A DNA stretch of 64,000 nt from Kibdelosporangium banguiense (GCF_017876405.1 NZ_JAGINW010000001.1:1563203-1627202), one strand, 5' to 3'; positions 37,876-47,702 are shown, numbered from the stretch's first letter. Made by a program: numbers and translations. The notes: generated from the letters alone by a model not told the origin.

Positions 37876-40875
37876 ATGCGGACTCGAAGAGCTGGGGCTG
37901 CCATCACGGCAGCCGCGGCGGTACTCGGTGCTGTGGTCGCCACGGCACCGGCGGCGCAGGCGGCACCTGCGCTACCGAGCGGTTTTGCCCTGGTCGACAC
38001 ACCGTCGGGACAGCAACCAGGCACCTTGACCGACGTCGCCTACCTGCCGGACGGCAGCGTTCTGACCACCGGGCGGCTCGGCTCGGTGCAATGGGTGCCA
38101 CAAGGTGGTCAGCCTGTTCAAATTCACAACATCCCCGTGTATACGGGCGGTTCACTCGGCCTGACGGGCATTGCCGTCTCGCCGGACTACAACACGACGC
38201 GCACTGTTTACACGACCCAAGCAGTCTCGGACGGCTCGGCCAAGTCCTTTCGGCTGAGCAAATGGCGGACCCTCGGCACCAACGAACCAACTGGACTGGT
38301 TGACGAGTCTATCGTGCTGGATTTCCCGGCGAACGCCGACAACAAGGGAATCCAGGACATCGCCGTTGAACCGGTCACCGGCAACGATCCCGCCAAGACC
38401 GTCATCTGGGTCGCGATCGGAGACAACTCCAACGTCCAGGCGCCCGCCACAGCGACAAAGGACAATGTGGACCAGTTCGCATTGCGTGCCTTGGATCCCG
38501 CTCAGCCGACCGGCAAAATCCTGCGCATTCGGGCGAACGGTCGCGGTGTCGAGGACAATCCGTTCTACAGCGCGAACGACCAGACGTCGTGGCGTAGCCG
38601 GAACTACCTCAGTGGCCTGCGTGACCCGCAGGTCACGCTTGACCCGCGCGGCGGGGTCATCGTCACCGACACCGGCTGGGCGGCACGCGACGAAGTCAAC
38701 CTCGCCTTCCCAGGCCAGAACCTCAAGTGGCCGTGCTGGGAAGGCACCACCAAGACGCCCGGTTACCAGGACCTCCCGGCATGCCAGAACCTGGCGAACA
38801 CCGAACCGCTGCACGAGACCAATCACGGCACTACAGACACAATCCTCGGCGGTGTTCCGTACATGGGCACCTCGTACCCGGAGGCATACCGAGGTTCACA
38901 CTTCATCGCCAACAAGGGCGCGCACAGGCTGTCCACGCTCCGGTATGACACTTCAGGCAAGGTCACCCAGGTAGCGACATCATTCGCGACGGACATCGGG
39001 GACCCGGCTTCGGTGATCACGGCTCCCAACGGCGACGTCGTGATCCTCGACGCGGCCACGTCGACGTTGCGACGGGTGAGCTACAAGCCTGCCAACAAGG
39101 CACCCGTGGCCGGATTCAACGCCACAGTCGACGCAGCCACGCGCAAGGTCTCCTTCGACGCCGGAGCGTCGACGGATCCCGAACGGGAAGCGGTTACCTA
39201 CCAGTGGAATTTCGGCGATGAGGGCACCGGCGCCGGGAAGACCATCGAGCACACCTACGCGGCCGGAGACAGGTTCACAGTAACGCTCACAGTGACCGAC
39301 GTGCACGGTGCCACTGCCACCTCGAACCAGGTCGTTCTTCCCGGCGAGGCGAGTCCGGAACTCGCCCTGAACACCCCGGGCCTGGCAACAGTCTTCTCCG
39401 TCAACCAGGCCATCGCGGTCGGGGCGTCCACATATGACGTTGTGGACGGTTCGATCCCGGTGCACTGGAAGGCCGAACATGTGCGCTGCGTCCGGGACCG
39501 CAGTTGCGAGATCTCCCCTTTGCAGACCGGTTCGGGTCCCGACTTCACCATCGCTTTTCCCAACGAGACCGACGGCCACGTGGTCATCACTGCAACTGCC
39601 GAGAACAGCCGGGCGGCCGTCGTCAGTCGTCGCTACATCGCAAACCCCCGGCTCGTGCGCCTCCAAGTGCTCTCGTCGCACAGCAGCCAGTTCCAGGTCG
39701 CTACAGGTGAAAGCGCCAACCGGCTGGTGACAGCTGGTTCGTCCATCCAGTTCACGGCGCCCCAGACCGCCCTGGAAGGCGCGGCTCAGTTCACCAGGTG
39801 GTCCGACAACGCCAACCCGTCTCCAACGCGGCAGATCACGATGGGTGTCGCCGACTTCACGCTGAAGGCGGACTACGTCTCGGCGATACAGAAGCGGTAT
39901 GCGGATGACGCGGCGGTTCGTGCCTGGATGGGGAGCCCGGTCGGGTTCGAGCTCTTCGAGAGTAATTCCCATTGGCAGCAGTACGCCGGTGGGCGTCTCT
40001 ATTGGACGGCGCAGCACGGGGTCAAGGTCATCGGTGGCACGATCCTGGTCAAGTACAACGGTCTTGGTGGGCACGCTTTCCTGGGGGCGCCTAGCACGGA
40101 CGAGCTGATCTCGCGGGCCAATGGGGGTGACCGGCTGAACCACTTCGTGGGGTCGGGTTCGATCTACTGGGTCGGTGCGACGAATACGGCCTATGTGATC
40201 TATGGGCCCTCGCAGGAGAAGTGGATCTCGCTGGGGGCGGACAACTCCGTTATCGGGTACCCGACGATCGACATCACTGGGACTCCGGACGGGGTCGGCC
40301 GGTATACGCATTTCTCGAAGGAGAACGGCTCCATCTACTGGCATCCGTCGACCGGCGCGTTCGCCGTCATGGGTGAGATCAAACGGCTTTGGGCCGCCGT
40401 GGGCTGGGAGACTTCTGTGCTGGGTTATCCGCGGACGGATGAGCTGGTCGGCAGGGAGAACTCCGATCCGGGCAGGGCCGGCCGGTACAGCCACTTCCAG
40501 AACGGTTCCATTTACTGGAGCAGCGGCACCGGCGCGCGTGAGGTCCACGGTGAGATCGGCAAGAAGTATCTGGCGCTCAACGCCGAACTTTCCGTGCTCG
40601 GATATCCCACGATCAATGAGGGGACGCCGCCGGACCGGATCGGCCGGTTCAATCACTTCCAGGGTGGTTCCATCTACTGGACCAACGCCACTGGCGCACA
40701 TGAGGTTCATGGCGAGATCAAACGCCGCTGGGAGAGCCTCGGCTGGGAGACGTCCTATCTGGGATACCCGATCAGCGATGAGTACGACATTCCTGGCTAC
40801 AAACGGTCGGACTTCCAGTTCGGCTATATCACCTACAACCTTGCGACTGGTCAGGTTCTTGACCGGCGGTACTGA
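37876..40875 (+). CDS. Secreted beta-propeller (GSDH-like), PKD and LGFP-repeat protein
   Basis: 999 residues. 1-29: Sec signal ending AQA. About 30-405: a six-bladed propeller like soluble glucose dehydrogenase/HHIP proteins (LTDVAYLPDGSVLTTGRLGS, LTGIAVSPDYNTTRTVYTT, NYLSGLRDPQ, VIVTDTGWAARDEVNL, GSHFIANKG). About 408-492: PKD domain (APVAGFNATVD, YQWNFGDEGTGAGKTIEHTY). 493-670: unassigned beta-rich part. 672-999: six LGFP-type repeats (GSPVGFE, LGAPSTDE, IGYPTIDI, LGYPRTDE, LGYPTINE, LGYPISDE). LGFP repeats are thought to bind the cell envelope, so a wall-attached sugar oxidase or lectin-like protein is likely. PQQ dependence is not certain. Confidence 0.85.
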   Translation: MRTRRAGAAITAAAAVLGAVVATAPAAQAAPALPSGFALVDTPSGQQPGTLTDVAYLPDGSVLTTGRLGSVQWVPQGGQPVQIHNIPVYTGGSLGLTGIAVSPDYNTTRTVYTTQAVSDGSAKSFRLSKWRTLGTNEPTGLVDESIVLDFPANADNKGIQDIAVEPVTGNDPAKTVIWVAIGDNSNVQAPATATKDNVDQFALRALDPAQPTGKILRIRANGRGVEDNPFYSANDQTSWRSRNYLSGLRDPQVTLDPRGGVIVTDTGWAARDEVNLAFPGQNLKWPCWEGTTKTPGYQDLPACQNLANTEPLHETNHGTTDTILGGVPYMGTSYPEAYRGSHFIANKGAHRLSTLRYDTSGKVTQVATSFATDIGDPASVITAPNGDVVILDAATSTLRRVSYKPANKAPVAGFNATVDAATRKVSFDAGASTDPEREAVTYQWNFGDEGTGAGKTIEHTYAAGDRFTVTLTVTDVHGATATSNQVVLPGEASPELALNTPGLATVFSVNQAIAVGASTYDVVDGSIPVHWKAEHVRCVRDRSCEISPLQTGSGPDFTIAFPNETDGHVVITATAENSRAAVVSRRYIANPRLVRLQVLSSHSSQFQVATGESANRLVTAGSSIQFTAPQTALEGAAQFTRWSDNANPSPTRQITMGVADFTLKADYVSAIQKRYADDAAVRAWMGSPVGFELFESNSHWQQYAGGRLYWTAQHGVKVIGGTILVKYNGLGGHAFLGAPSTDELISRANGGDRLNHFVGSGSIYWVGATNTAYVIYGPSQEKWISLGADNSVIGYPTIDITGTPDGVGRYTHFSKENGSIYWHPSTGAFAVMGEIKRLWAAVGWETSVLGYPRTDELVGRENSDPGRAGRYSHFQNGSIYWSSGTGAREVHGEIGKKYLALNAELSVLGYPTINEGTPPDRIGRFNHFQGGSIYWTNATGAHEVHGEIKRRWESLGWETSYLGYPISDEYDIPGYKRSDFQFGYITYNLATGQVLDRRY

Positions 40876-40879
40876 GTGA

Positions 40880-40917
40880 CCTTGTGGGTGGCCGGCTGGT
40901 GCCGGTCACCCACAAGG
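40880..40917. terminator. Convergent terminator after the LGFP protein gene
   Basis: CCTTGTGGGTG (40880-40890) and CACCCACAAGG (40907-40917) form an 11-bp stem with a nested CCGGC/GCCGG stem inside. It starts 4 bp past the plus-strand stop and ends 3 bp before the end of the minus-strand permease gene, serving both. Confidence 0.8.
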
Positions 40918-40920
40918 GTT

Positions 40921-42150
40921 TCAGGCGAGGGCTGAGGTGGGGGTCAGGAGGGCGGCGCGCATAGCTGGGTAGGCGCCGGCGATTGCGCCGACGAGGGCCG
41001 CTATGGCTACGCCGCCGAAGAGGGCGATGGGTGGGAGTACTGCGGGCCAGGATTGGCTTAGCGCGTAGGCCGCTGTTACTCCGACGCCTAGGACTACGCC
41101 GACGAGGCCGCCTAGGCCTGACAGTAGTACTGATTCTGCGAGGAATTGGCCGCGTATCTGTCTGCGGGTTGCGCCCAGGGCCCTTCGGAGGCCTATTTCC
41201 CTGCGGCGTTCCAGGACTGAGATGACCATTGTGTTGGCTACGCCGACGCCACCCACCAGCAGTGCGACGCCACCTAGGGCCAGGAATAGCGCGCTGTAGG
41301 ACTCCTGGGCCAGGTTCTGGGCCTCGAGGGCTTCGGAGGGCAGCGCCACTTCGACTTCGTTGGGGTGTTCGGGACTTGCGGTCGCCGCGAGGACTCGGCG
41401 GACGTTCTGGACCTGGTTGTCCTGGGCGCGCACATAAACCGTGCCTGGGTTTCCGGTGAAGGCGAGGCGTTGCTGGGCCACGTCCCAGCCGACGAGGACT
41501 GACCGTTCTATTTCCGGGGCCAGTGGGAGTTCGGCGAGGATTCCCACCACGGTGAACCACTGGCCGCCGAGCCAGACCTGTGGGGGCCTGGCCGGGTCGA
41601 TGTTGTCCATGCCCAGACGGGTTGCCGCCACTGAACCCAGGACCGCGGTCGGATATTTCGCCGAGACCGGGTCCAGCCACTTTCCACTGTGGACTTTTCC
41701 GTTCAGCACGTCCAGCAGGTTCTGTTCGGCTGCGTAGACTGCCAGGCCGGATGTTTCGCCGGGGTCGATCTGGTCGTTGCGGCGCACGGTTGTCGCTATG
41801 TTGCCGGTTGCTCCGGCTGCGGTTACGGGGCCTATTCGCTGGATCATCGGCACTGCGGTTTTCGGCAGGGGTGCGTCCTGGCCCATGAAGGACTTGCCTG
41901 GCTTGATGACCAGCATGTTGGGGCCGAGGGCCGCCAGTTTGTCCGACAATGCCTTGCTGCTGGACGCCGGAATGCTGACCACGGCGATCATCGCCGCTAT
42001 GCCGATGGCGATTCCCAGTGCCGACAGTACTGCCCGCAACGGGCGGGTGCGCATTCCGTGGGAGCCCAGGCGGAACATGTCGCCGGAGCCGAGCCTGTGC
42101 GGCGACGGCAACGGTTCCGCGTCGGCGGGGCGGTCCATGATTGTGGTCAC
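40921..42150 (-). CDS. MacB/FtsX-type ABC permease
   Basis: 409 residues, GTG start overlapping the ATPase stop. One N-terminal helix ([20 protein letters not shown]), a large outer domain of about 200 residues (MacB_PCD) and three C-terminal helices, with [20 protein letters not shown] as the conserved cytosolic FtsX motif. It works by mechanotransmission with the ATPase and adaptor of the same operon, exporting or extracting lipids, peptides or antibiotics. Third positions contain noticeably more T and A than in its neighbours. Confidence 0.92.
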   Translation of the reverse strand: MTTIMDRPADAEPLPSPHRLGSGDMFRLGSHGMRTRPLRAVLSALGIAIGIAAMIAVVSIPASSSKALSDKLAALGPNMLVIKPGKSFMGQDAPLPKTAVPMIQRIGPVTAAGATGNIATTVRRNDQIDPGETSGLAVYAAEQNLLDVLNGKVHSGKWLDPVSAKYPTAVLGSVAATRLGMDNIDPARPPQVWLGGQWFTVVGILAELPLAPEIERSVLVGWDVAQQRLAFTGNPGTVYVRAQDNQVQNVRRVLAATASPEHPNEVEVALPSEALEAQNLAQESYSALFLALGGVALLVGGVGVANTMVISVLERRREIGLRRALGATRRQIRGQFLAESVLLSGLGGLVGVVLGVGVTAAYALSQSWPAVLPPIALFGGVAIAALVGAIAGAYPAMRAALLTPTSALA

Positions 42151-42827
42151 GCCGCCGCCCCTGTGTCCGTGAGCAGCATTCCGTCTCGCATTTCGATCCG
42201 ACGGGGCACAGACGCGGCGATCTCGTTGTCGTGCGTGATGATCACGACCGTTGTCCCCGCCTTGTTCAAGGCACCCAGCAGGTGCAGGATTCCCGCGCCG
42301 TTCTTGGTGTCCAGGTTTCCGGTCGGTTCGTCGGCCAGCAGAATCGCCGGCCTGTTCACGACCGCGCGGGCGATCGCGACTCGCTGGCGTTCACCACCGG
42401 ACAACTCGTTCGGCAAATGCCAGGCACGAGCACCGAGACCGACTTGTTCCAATGCGCCCAGGGCAATCTGATGCCGTCGGCGCGCCGAAACTCCTGCGTA
42501 CAGCAGGCCTGTGGCGACGTTTTCCACCGCGGGCAGGCCTTCGGTCAGAAAGAACTGCTGGAACACGAATCCGATCCAGCGCGACCGCAGCGCGGAGAGC
42601 CTCCGGTCGTTCAACCGGGCCACGTCGTGGCCACGCACCTCGACCGACCCGGTCGACGGGCTGTCCAAAGTGCCCATCAGATGCAGCAAAGTGGACTTTC
42701 CGGAACCCGAAGGCCCGACGATGGCGAGCAGTTCGCCCTGCGCGATCGACAATGACACATCTCGCAACGCGTGCACGCCACCGGGATAGGTCTTGCCCGC
42801 GCGCTGGATCGACAGCACGGGAGTCAC
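42147..42827 (-). CDS. MacB/LolD-type ABC ATPase
   Basis: 226 residues, GTG start. Walker A GPSGSGKS near residue 37, the LolD-family helix ([20 protein letters not shown]), signature [17 protein letters not shown] and Walker [12 protein letters not shown] are intact. It pairs with the permease downstream and adaptor upstream; all start/stop joints are 4-bp overlaps. Substrate unknown. Confidence 0.95.
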   Translation of the reverse strand: MTPVLSIQRAGKTYPGGVHALRDVSLSIAQGELLAIVGPSGSGKSTLLHLMGTLDSPSTGSVEVRGHDVARLNDRRLSALRSRWIGFVFQQFFLTEGLPAVENVATGLLYAGVSARRRHQIALGALEQVGLGARAWHLPNELSGGERQRVAIARAVVNRPAILLADEPTGNLDTKNGAGILHLLGALNKAGTTVVIITHDNEIAASVPRRIEMRDGMLLTDTGAAA

Positions 42828-43918
42828 GACGTGGTCACCACCCGCATGCCTTCCCGGACATCCGGGCCACTGATCTCGACCCGGCCGTCGGAGAACAACC
42901 CGGGCTTCACCGCGGCCAGACGCCGCCGGTCACCGTCGACGATCTCGACCGCGTAACCGCCTTCCGCCAACGCAAGCAGCGCGCCGACAGGAACAGTCAG
43001 CACTGCGGAACGGCTGTCCGCGGTGAACCGGACGTCCACGGAGGTGGCATCCGCCGCGGTGATGGCGGCCGGGTCGTCCAGCGCGATCGACACGTCGAAC
43101 TTGCTGTCCGGGGAGGACCCGGGCATCGGGTTGGGATCCGGTGGGACCTCGGCGATCCCGGTGATGGTCCCGGTGGCCGTCTTCGAGCCGACCGCGACCG
43201 ACACCTTCGCGCCGATCTTCGCCCAGTCCCGCTGCGACGACTTGATCTGCACGCTCACACCGCGGTTGACCCCGGTGTACTTGAGCAGGTCACCGGCTCC
43301 GGGGGCACCGAGCTTGGCCACGATCGAGTTCACCCGGAACGGGCCGGTGGTGATCAGCACGTCACCGACGTTGACCGTGCCGGTCTCCTCCAGCTTCAAC
43401 GACTTCTGCCACTTCTTGATCGCGTTCGCCGTGGCGGTGGTGAACTTCTCGTCCGGTGCGCCGAACCCGCCGAAGCCGAGCGCCTTCAGGTTCTCCTCGA
43501 TCACCTTCACATCCGGGCCGTTGGTCACGCCCGATCCGACCGGGCGGTACAACGGGATGTCACCGAAGAACAGGACAACCGGCTTCGCGTCCACTTTGTA
43601 CACTGTCTTGCCGCGGTCGAGGACGTCGCTCATCGCGGGCAATCCGGTGATAGTGCCCTGCTTCTGGCCGGCCAGCGTGGTTTCCGTGCCGTACCCGAGC
43701 TTTCCGGTGATGCTGCGCCGGTCGGCCAGATCGGTTTTCGTCACAGTGGTGGTGTCGACCGGCGCCGGGCCTTTCGGCGCGGCCGCTGCCGAGCCGGAGC
43801 CGACTCGGGTCAGCACGACGGCGGTACCGACGGCCAGGGCGACCACCACGGCCGAACCGGCGATCATCCACCGGATGCGGCGCCTACGGTGCAGGCGACG
43901 GGGCCCTTCGTCGGTCAC
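42824..43918 (-). CDS. Membrane-anchored adaptor with peptidoglycan-binding-like domain
   Basis: 364 residues from a GTG at 43918 overlapping the lipoprotein stop. A basic start and one helix (residues 18-37) anchor it. The HlyD/MacA-like lipoyl and barrel parts surround an inserted PG_binding_1-like domain near residues 120-165 ([35 protein letters not shown]). Such adaptors occur in Gram-positive MacAB-like systems and link the transporter to the wall. [20 protein letters not shown] is the late barrel strand typical of MFP proteins. Confidence 0.85.
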   Translation of the reverse strand: MTDEGPRRLHRRRRIRWMIAGSAVVVALAVGTAVVLTRVGSGSAAAAPKGPAPVDTTTVTKTDLADRRSITGKLGYGTETTLAGQKQGTITGLPAMSDVLDRGKTVYKVDAKPVVLFFGDIPLYRPVGSGVTNGPDVKVIEENLKALGFGGFGAPDEKFTTATANAIKKWQKSLKLEETGTVNVGDVLITTGPFRVNSIVAKLGAPGAGDLLKYTGVNRGVSVQIKSSQRDWAKIGAKVSVAVGSKTATGTITGIAEVPPDPNPMPGSSPDSKFDVSIALDDPAAITAADATSVDVRFTADSRSAVLTVPVGALLALAEGGYAVEIVDGDRRRLAAVKPGLFSDGRVEISGPDVREGMRVVTTS

Positions 43919-44454
43919 TTGCCACCGCCCGGTGCGACCGGGGCCGCGGCGCCGATCCCGCCCATGCCGCATTCCTTCATGGCCTTGTCCATCTTGCCCG
44001 GATCGTTGTTGGGAATGCCGATGGTGATGCCGGGGTTGTTCGGGTCCGGGTCGGGTATGTCGATGCCGTGGTCACGCATGCACTTGGCCGTCTTGCGCAT
44101 CTTGTCCAGCTCTTCCGGGCTCAACGGCTTGGGTTTTCCGCCGTTGGGCAGGAGCTTGTTGCACGCTTCCCCGGCCTTGTCCATCTTCCCGGCCTCCTCC
44201 GGGGCCATCGCCCGCATGGTTATCCCGCCACCCGGTTCCGGGTCCTTCATGTCGACGCCGTGCTCTCGCATGCACTTGGCGTACGCGCGCATCTGGTCCT
44301 CGTCCGTGCCCGCTTTCTGTGGCTGAGGCTGCCCGGATGTCTGCTGGTCACCGTTGAGCGAGGCGACGCCGTTGCCGTCACCGCCGTCGTTGCCACACGC
44401 CGTCAGTGCGAACATCACGGTCGCGACTGCGGCCAGTCGCCATTTGGCGCCCAT
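43915..44454 (-). CDS. Lipoprotein with duplicated CMR(E/D)HG motif
   Basis: 179 residues from the ATG at 44454 with AGGAGG upstream. VMFALTAC ends in a lipobox; Cys19 or so is lipidated. The outer part has two related units: AYAKCMREHGVDMKDPEPGG with a later GEACNKLLP, and TAKCMRDHGIDIPDPDPNNP with a later MKECGM. Each unit supplies two Cys, fitting a pair of disulfide-bonded hairpins. Such proteins are common next to actinobacterial MacAB-like operons, and I infer a ligand-binding or sensing part, but no function is known to me. First gene of the operon. Confidence 0.7.
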   Translation of the reverse strand: MGAKWRLAAVATVMFALTACGNDGGDGNGVASLNGDQQTSGQPQPQKAGTDEDQMRAYAKCMREHGVDMKDPEPGGGITMRAMAPEEAGKMDKAGEACNKLLPNGGKPKPLSPEELDKMRKTAKCMRDHGIDIPDPDPNNPGITIGIPNNDPGKMDKAMKECGMGGIGAAAPVAPGGGK

Positions 44455-44606
44455 GGATCCTCCTGTGAGTCGTGACTTCATCCCGACGGGCCCGGCCCCC
44501 GATACCCCGGGCCCGCCGGGACCCAGTTCTAGGGATCGGGCGATTCGGGCGCGTTAAGCGAAAGTCCTTATCTCGCGCTTATCCGCGCTTGGGAGAGACT
44601 GAGCGC

Positions 44607-45263
44607 ATGCGGGTTCTGGTCGTGGAGGACGAACAACTGCTGGCCGACACCCTCGCCGAGGGCCTGCGGCGGCTCTCCATGGCCGTGGACGTCTGCTATG
44701 ACGGCGACGCCGCGCTCAAGCGGGTCGGCGTACACGGCTACGACGTGGTTGTCCTGGACCGTGACCTGCCGAAAGTGCACGGCGACGACGTCTGCCGGGC
44801 GATGATCGCGGCCGGTGGTGAGGCCCGGGTGCTGATGCTCACCGCGGCCGGGGAAGTCACCGACCGGGTCGCCGGCCTGCGCCTGGGCGCGGACGACTAC
44901 CTGACCAAGCCGTTCGCGTTCGACGAGCTGGTCGCCCGGGTGCAAGCGCTTGCGCGAAGGGCCCGGCCGGCGTTGCCGCCGGTGCTCCAGCGGTCCGGTG
45001 TCGTGCTGGATCTGCCCCGCCACCAGGCGTCCAGGGACGGCAGGCACCTGTCGCTCTCGCCGAAGGAGTTCGCTGTGCTGGAGGTACTCATGCGGGCCGA
45101 AGGCTCCGTGGTCAGCGCCGAGGATCTGCTGGAGAAGGCGTGGGACGAGCACGCGGACCCGTTCACCAACGCCGTCCGGGTGGCGGTGATGACGTTGCGC
45201 CGCAAACTCGGTGATCCGCCGGTCATCGACACGCTGCCCGGCGCCGGCTACCGGATCGCCTGA
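44607..45263 (+). CDS. OmpR/PhoB-type response regulator
   Basis: 218 residues from the ATG at 44607. Acidic ED at 7-8, phospho-acceptor Asp51 in VVVLDRDLPKVHG, Thr in LMLTAAGE and Lys in YLTKPFAFDELVAR. The winged-helix domain (LSPKEFAVLEVLMRAEGSVV, VRVAVMTLRRKLGDPPVIDT, GAGYRI) is complete. It is divergent from the MacAB-like operon with 152 bp between starts and very probably controls it. The kinase gene starts within its stop codon (TGATG). Confidence 0.94.
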   Translation: MRVLVVEDEQLLADTLAEGLRRLSMAVDVCYDGDAALKRVGVHGYDVVVLDRDLPKVHGDDVCRAMIAAGGEARVLMLTAAGEVTDRVAGLRLGADDYLTKPFAFDELVARVQALARRARPALPPVLQRSGVVLDLPRHQASRDGRHLSLSPKEFAVLEVLMRAEGSVVSAEDLLEKAWDEHADPFTNAVRVAVMTLRRKLGDPPVIDTLPGAGYRIA

Positions 45264-46456
45264 TGCGCTGGTCGGCACGGGCGCGGCTGACCGCGATGTA
45301 CGGCGGCCTCTTCATGGCCATCGGCGTGATCCTGCTGGTCATCAACTATCTGCTGGTGCTCGGTGCCCTGCCGAGCGGGGTCGCGGTCGCCCGCCAGGCC
45401 GGAATCGCTCCCGAGGAGTGGACGACGGCCGCTGCCCCGACACGCACCGTCACCCCGACCGTGCCGGGCACCACCCCGGACCGGATCGTCGTCGACACCC
45501 TGGACAACTACCGTTCGGGCACCATGGCGACAGTGCTGTGGACCTCCGGGATCGCATTGCTGGCCGGTGGCGTGATCGCCACATTGGCCTCCTGGTACAT
45601 GGCCGGTCGCGTGCTGCGTCCGGTGCACGCGATCACGGCCACCGCCCGCCGGCTGGGCGCGCAGAACCTCAACCGGCGGATCAACCTGGACGGCCCGGAC
45701 GACGAACTCAAAGAACTCGCGAACACGTTCGACGGGATGCTCGACCGCCTGGCCACGGCGTTCGACAGCCAGACCCATTTCGTGGCCAACGCCTCCCATG
45801 AGCTGCGGACACCACTCGCCGTACAGCGCACGCTCGTCGAAGTCGCCATGGCCGACCCCGCGGCCACGCCTGAGATGAAGCGGCTCGGCCAGCACCTGTT
45901 GCACACCAACGAGCGCAGTGAACGCCTGATCGAAGGGCTGCTCGTGCTGGCGCGCAGCGACCGCGGGCTGCTGAGCCGGGTCCCGGTCCGGCTGGACAAA
46001 GTCACCGAGAACGTGGTCGCGATGTGCTCGGACCTGGCGTCGCAACACGAGGTGACGGTCCAGACGAAGATCACGTCACGCGGCGTTCCCGGCGACCCTG
46101 TGCTGCTGGAACGCCTGGTCACGAACCTCGTGCAGAACGCGATCCGCTACAACGAGCCCGGCGGCTCGGTGTCGGTCGAAGTGGGCGATTCACCTGCCGT
46201 GCGCGTGGTCAACAGCGGTCCTGCGGTCCCGGTCGAGTCGCTGCCGGGCCTGTTCGAGCCCTTCCGGCGGTTGGAACGGACGTCGACGTCGGGCGGCTCC
46301 GGACTGGGGTTGTCGATCGTCGCCTCGGTGGTCAAGGCGCATGACGGGTCGATCGGCGTGGCCGCCAGGCCGTCCGGCGGGCTGGATCTGCGGGTCGAGT
46401 TGCCTCGCACGTACACAGCGGTCACCAGCAACAGGATGATCCCGGCGAGCACGTAG
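45263..46456 (+). CDS. Sensor histidine kinase of the OmpR-type pair
   Basis: 397 residues. Helix 1 (about 15-37), a short outer loop of about 55 residues, helix 2 (about 88-112), HAMP region, HisKA with His179 in VANASHELRTPLAVQRTLVE, N box LVTNLVQNAIRYNEPGG and G box GGSGLGLSIVASVVKAHDG. The D box is worn (RVVNSGPAVPVESLPGLFEP rather than D-x-G-x-G), as in many kinases of this branch. The last 310 bp overlap, antisense, the GT87 gene. Confidence 0.92.
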   Translation: MRWSARARLTAMYGGLFMAIGVILLVINYLLVLGALPSGVAVARQAGIAPEEWTTAAAPTRTVTPTVPGTTPDRIVVDTLDNYRSGTMATVLWTSGIALLAGGVIATLASWYMAGRVLRPVHAITATARRLGAQNLNRRINLDGPDDELKELANTFDGMLDRLATAFDSQTHFVANASHELRTPLAVQRTLVEVAMADPAATPEMKRLGQHLLHTNERSERLIEGLLVLARSDRGLLSRVPVRLDKVTENVVAMCSDLASQHEVTVQTKITSRGVPGDPVLLERLVTNLVQNAIRYNEPGGSVSVEVGDSPAVRVVNSGPAVPVESLPGLFEPFRRLERTSTSGGSGLGLSIVASVVKAHDGSIGVAARPSGGLDLRVELPRTYTAVTSNRMIPAST

Positions 46457-47526
46457 CTGTCGCTCACAGCCTGTTGCCAGACACCCGCGTCCCACCCGCC
46501 GAACTCGAAGATCCAGACGGGTGTGGAGATCGCGACCGCGGCGGCGAGCACAACGGACAAACCCATCACAACACGACGCTCGGTCACCGCCGTCCAGCCA
46601 AGGACAACCAGCACCGGCACAAGCCAAACCCAGTGGTGCACCCACGAAACCGGCGACACGAGCAACCCGCACAACGCCGTTACCGCCAGTCCGGTTGGCA
46701 CGTTCGACCTGCGGATCACGTACACCGCCAGCGCGATCACCAGCAGCGCGGGCAAGATCCAGTAGAAGTCAACGGAAAGTCGCGCGAACACACCCCGCAG
46801 TGACTGGTTGGCAACGTGATCGGGCGCGCCGATCCGGTCACCGTTGAACAGGAGCTTGGTCCAGTAGGTGACCGATTCGCCAGGCAGAACCACGAAAGCC
46901 AGGGCCGTTACGGCCACGAACGTCACGCCGGCCCGCAGAGCCGCCCGAAAATCCTTGCGCACCAGGAAGAACAGGATGAACACGGCGGGTGTCAGCTTGA
47001 TCGCCGCGGCCAGGCCGACCAGCACACCCCGCCACCGCTTGGCCGTGGGCAGGCAGTCCAGGACGACCAATGCCATCAGGACCATGTTGATCTGTCCATA
47101 ACCCAGCGTGGAGCGCACCGGATCACCGCCCGCGGCAAGCAACTGCACGCCCACGGCCACGAATCCCGGCAGTACAAGCCCCTTTTCGCGACCACGCAAC
47201 GCCACCAGGAACGCGAACACCACGACGAACAGCAACAGCGCCGAGATCACCGTGAGGATGAGGAAACCCACGCGTGCGGGCAGCAAAGTCGTGGGAACGA
47301 AGGCAAGGACGGCGAACGGCGGATAGGTGAACGGCAGGAACGTGCCACGGCTCGTGGCCGGCAGCACACCGTATGGATCACCACCTTGCAGCCATGTCAA
47401 TGAGCCAAGCCGGTAAATCTCGAAATCCAGGCCGTCCAACACTTTCAGGCCGATGATCAGCCCGAGCGCGATCGACTCCGCCAGCCCGACCAGCACGAGC
47501 GGACGCCCCCACACTGCTTTGCGCAA
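46147..47526 (-). CDS. GT87-family membrane mannosyltransferase, overlapping the kinase gene
   Basis: 459 residues with about ten hydrophobic segments and the DUF2029/GT87 pattern (KVLDGLDFEIYRLGSLTWLQ, LPFTYPPFAVLAFVP, LGYGQINMVLMALVVLDCLP, AAAIKLTPAVFILFFLV, VANQSLRGVFARLS, WVHHWVWLVPVLVVL). It transfers mannose or arabinose from polyprenyl phosphate to envelope glycans. The core ends near residue 370; the remaining 85 or so residues are polar, Pro/Ser/Thr-rich and encoded antisense to the kinase ATPase domain, so they look like a stop-loss extension. No stop occurs earlier in frame. Confidence 0.85.
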   Translation of the reverse strand: MRKAVWGRPLVLVGLAESIALGLIIGLKVLDGLDFEIYRLGSLTWLQGGDPYGVLPATSRGTFLPFTYPPFAVLAFVPTTLLPARVGFLILTVISALLLFVVVFAFLVALRGREKGLVLPGFVAVGVQLLAAGGDPVRSTLGYGQINMVLMALVVLDCLPTAKRWRGVLVGLAAAIKLTPAVFILFFLVRKDFRAALRAGVTFVAVTALAFVVLPGESVTYWTKLLFNGDRIGAPDHVANQSLRGVFARLSVDFYWILPALLVIALAVYVIRRSNVPTGLAVTALCGLLVSPVSWVHHWVWLVPVLVVLGWTAVTERRVVMGLSVVLAAAVAISTPVWIFEFGGWDAGVWQQAVSDSYVLAGIILLLVTAVYVRGNSTRRSSPPDGLAATPIDPSCALTTEATIDNPSPEPPDVDVRSNRRKGSNRPGSDSTGTAGPLLTTRTAGESPTSTDTEPPGSL

Positions 47527-47702
47527 AAGTCAAGCCCTCCGTTCCTGCGAACAAAGTACTGACTAAAGGAGTGCGGATCGGCTTGGGATGCGGGAAGATC
47601 GACGTCGGATCTCGCTTAGGCGCGGCGCGCCTCCGTCGTCAAGGCGGCACGCCGTAATAACGTCACAAAGTCAGCGAGGTGAAGTCATTCGGGAGGCTTG
47701 AG

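Noticed and set aside
38980..40710. 576-codon open frame opposite the LGFP-repeat gene.
   Set aside because: Repetition in it only mirrors the LGFP repeats of the real gene.
42251..44326. 691-codon open frame opposite the MacAB-like operon.
   Set aside because: It runs across three well-supported genes and has no family features.
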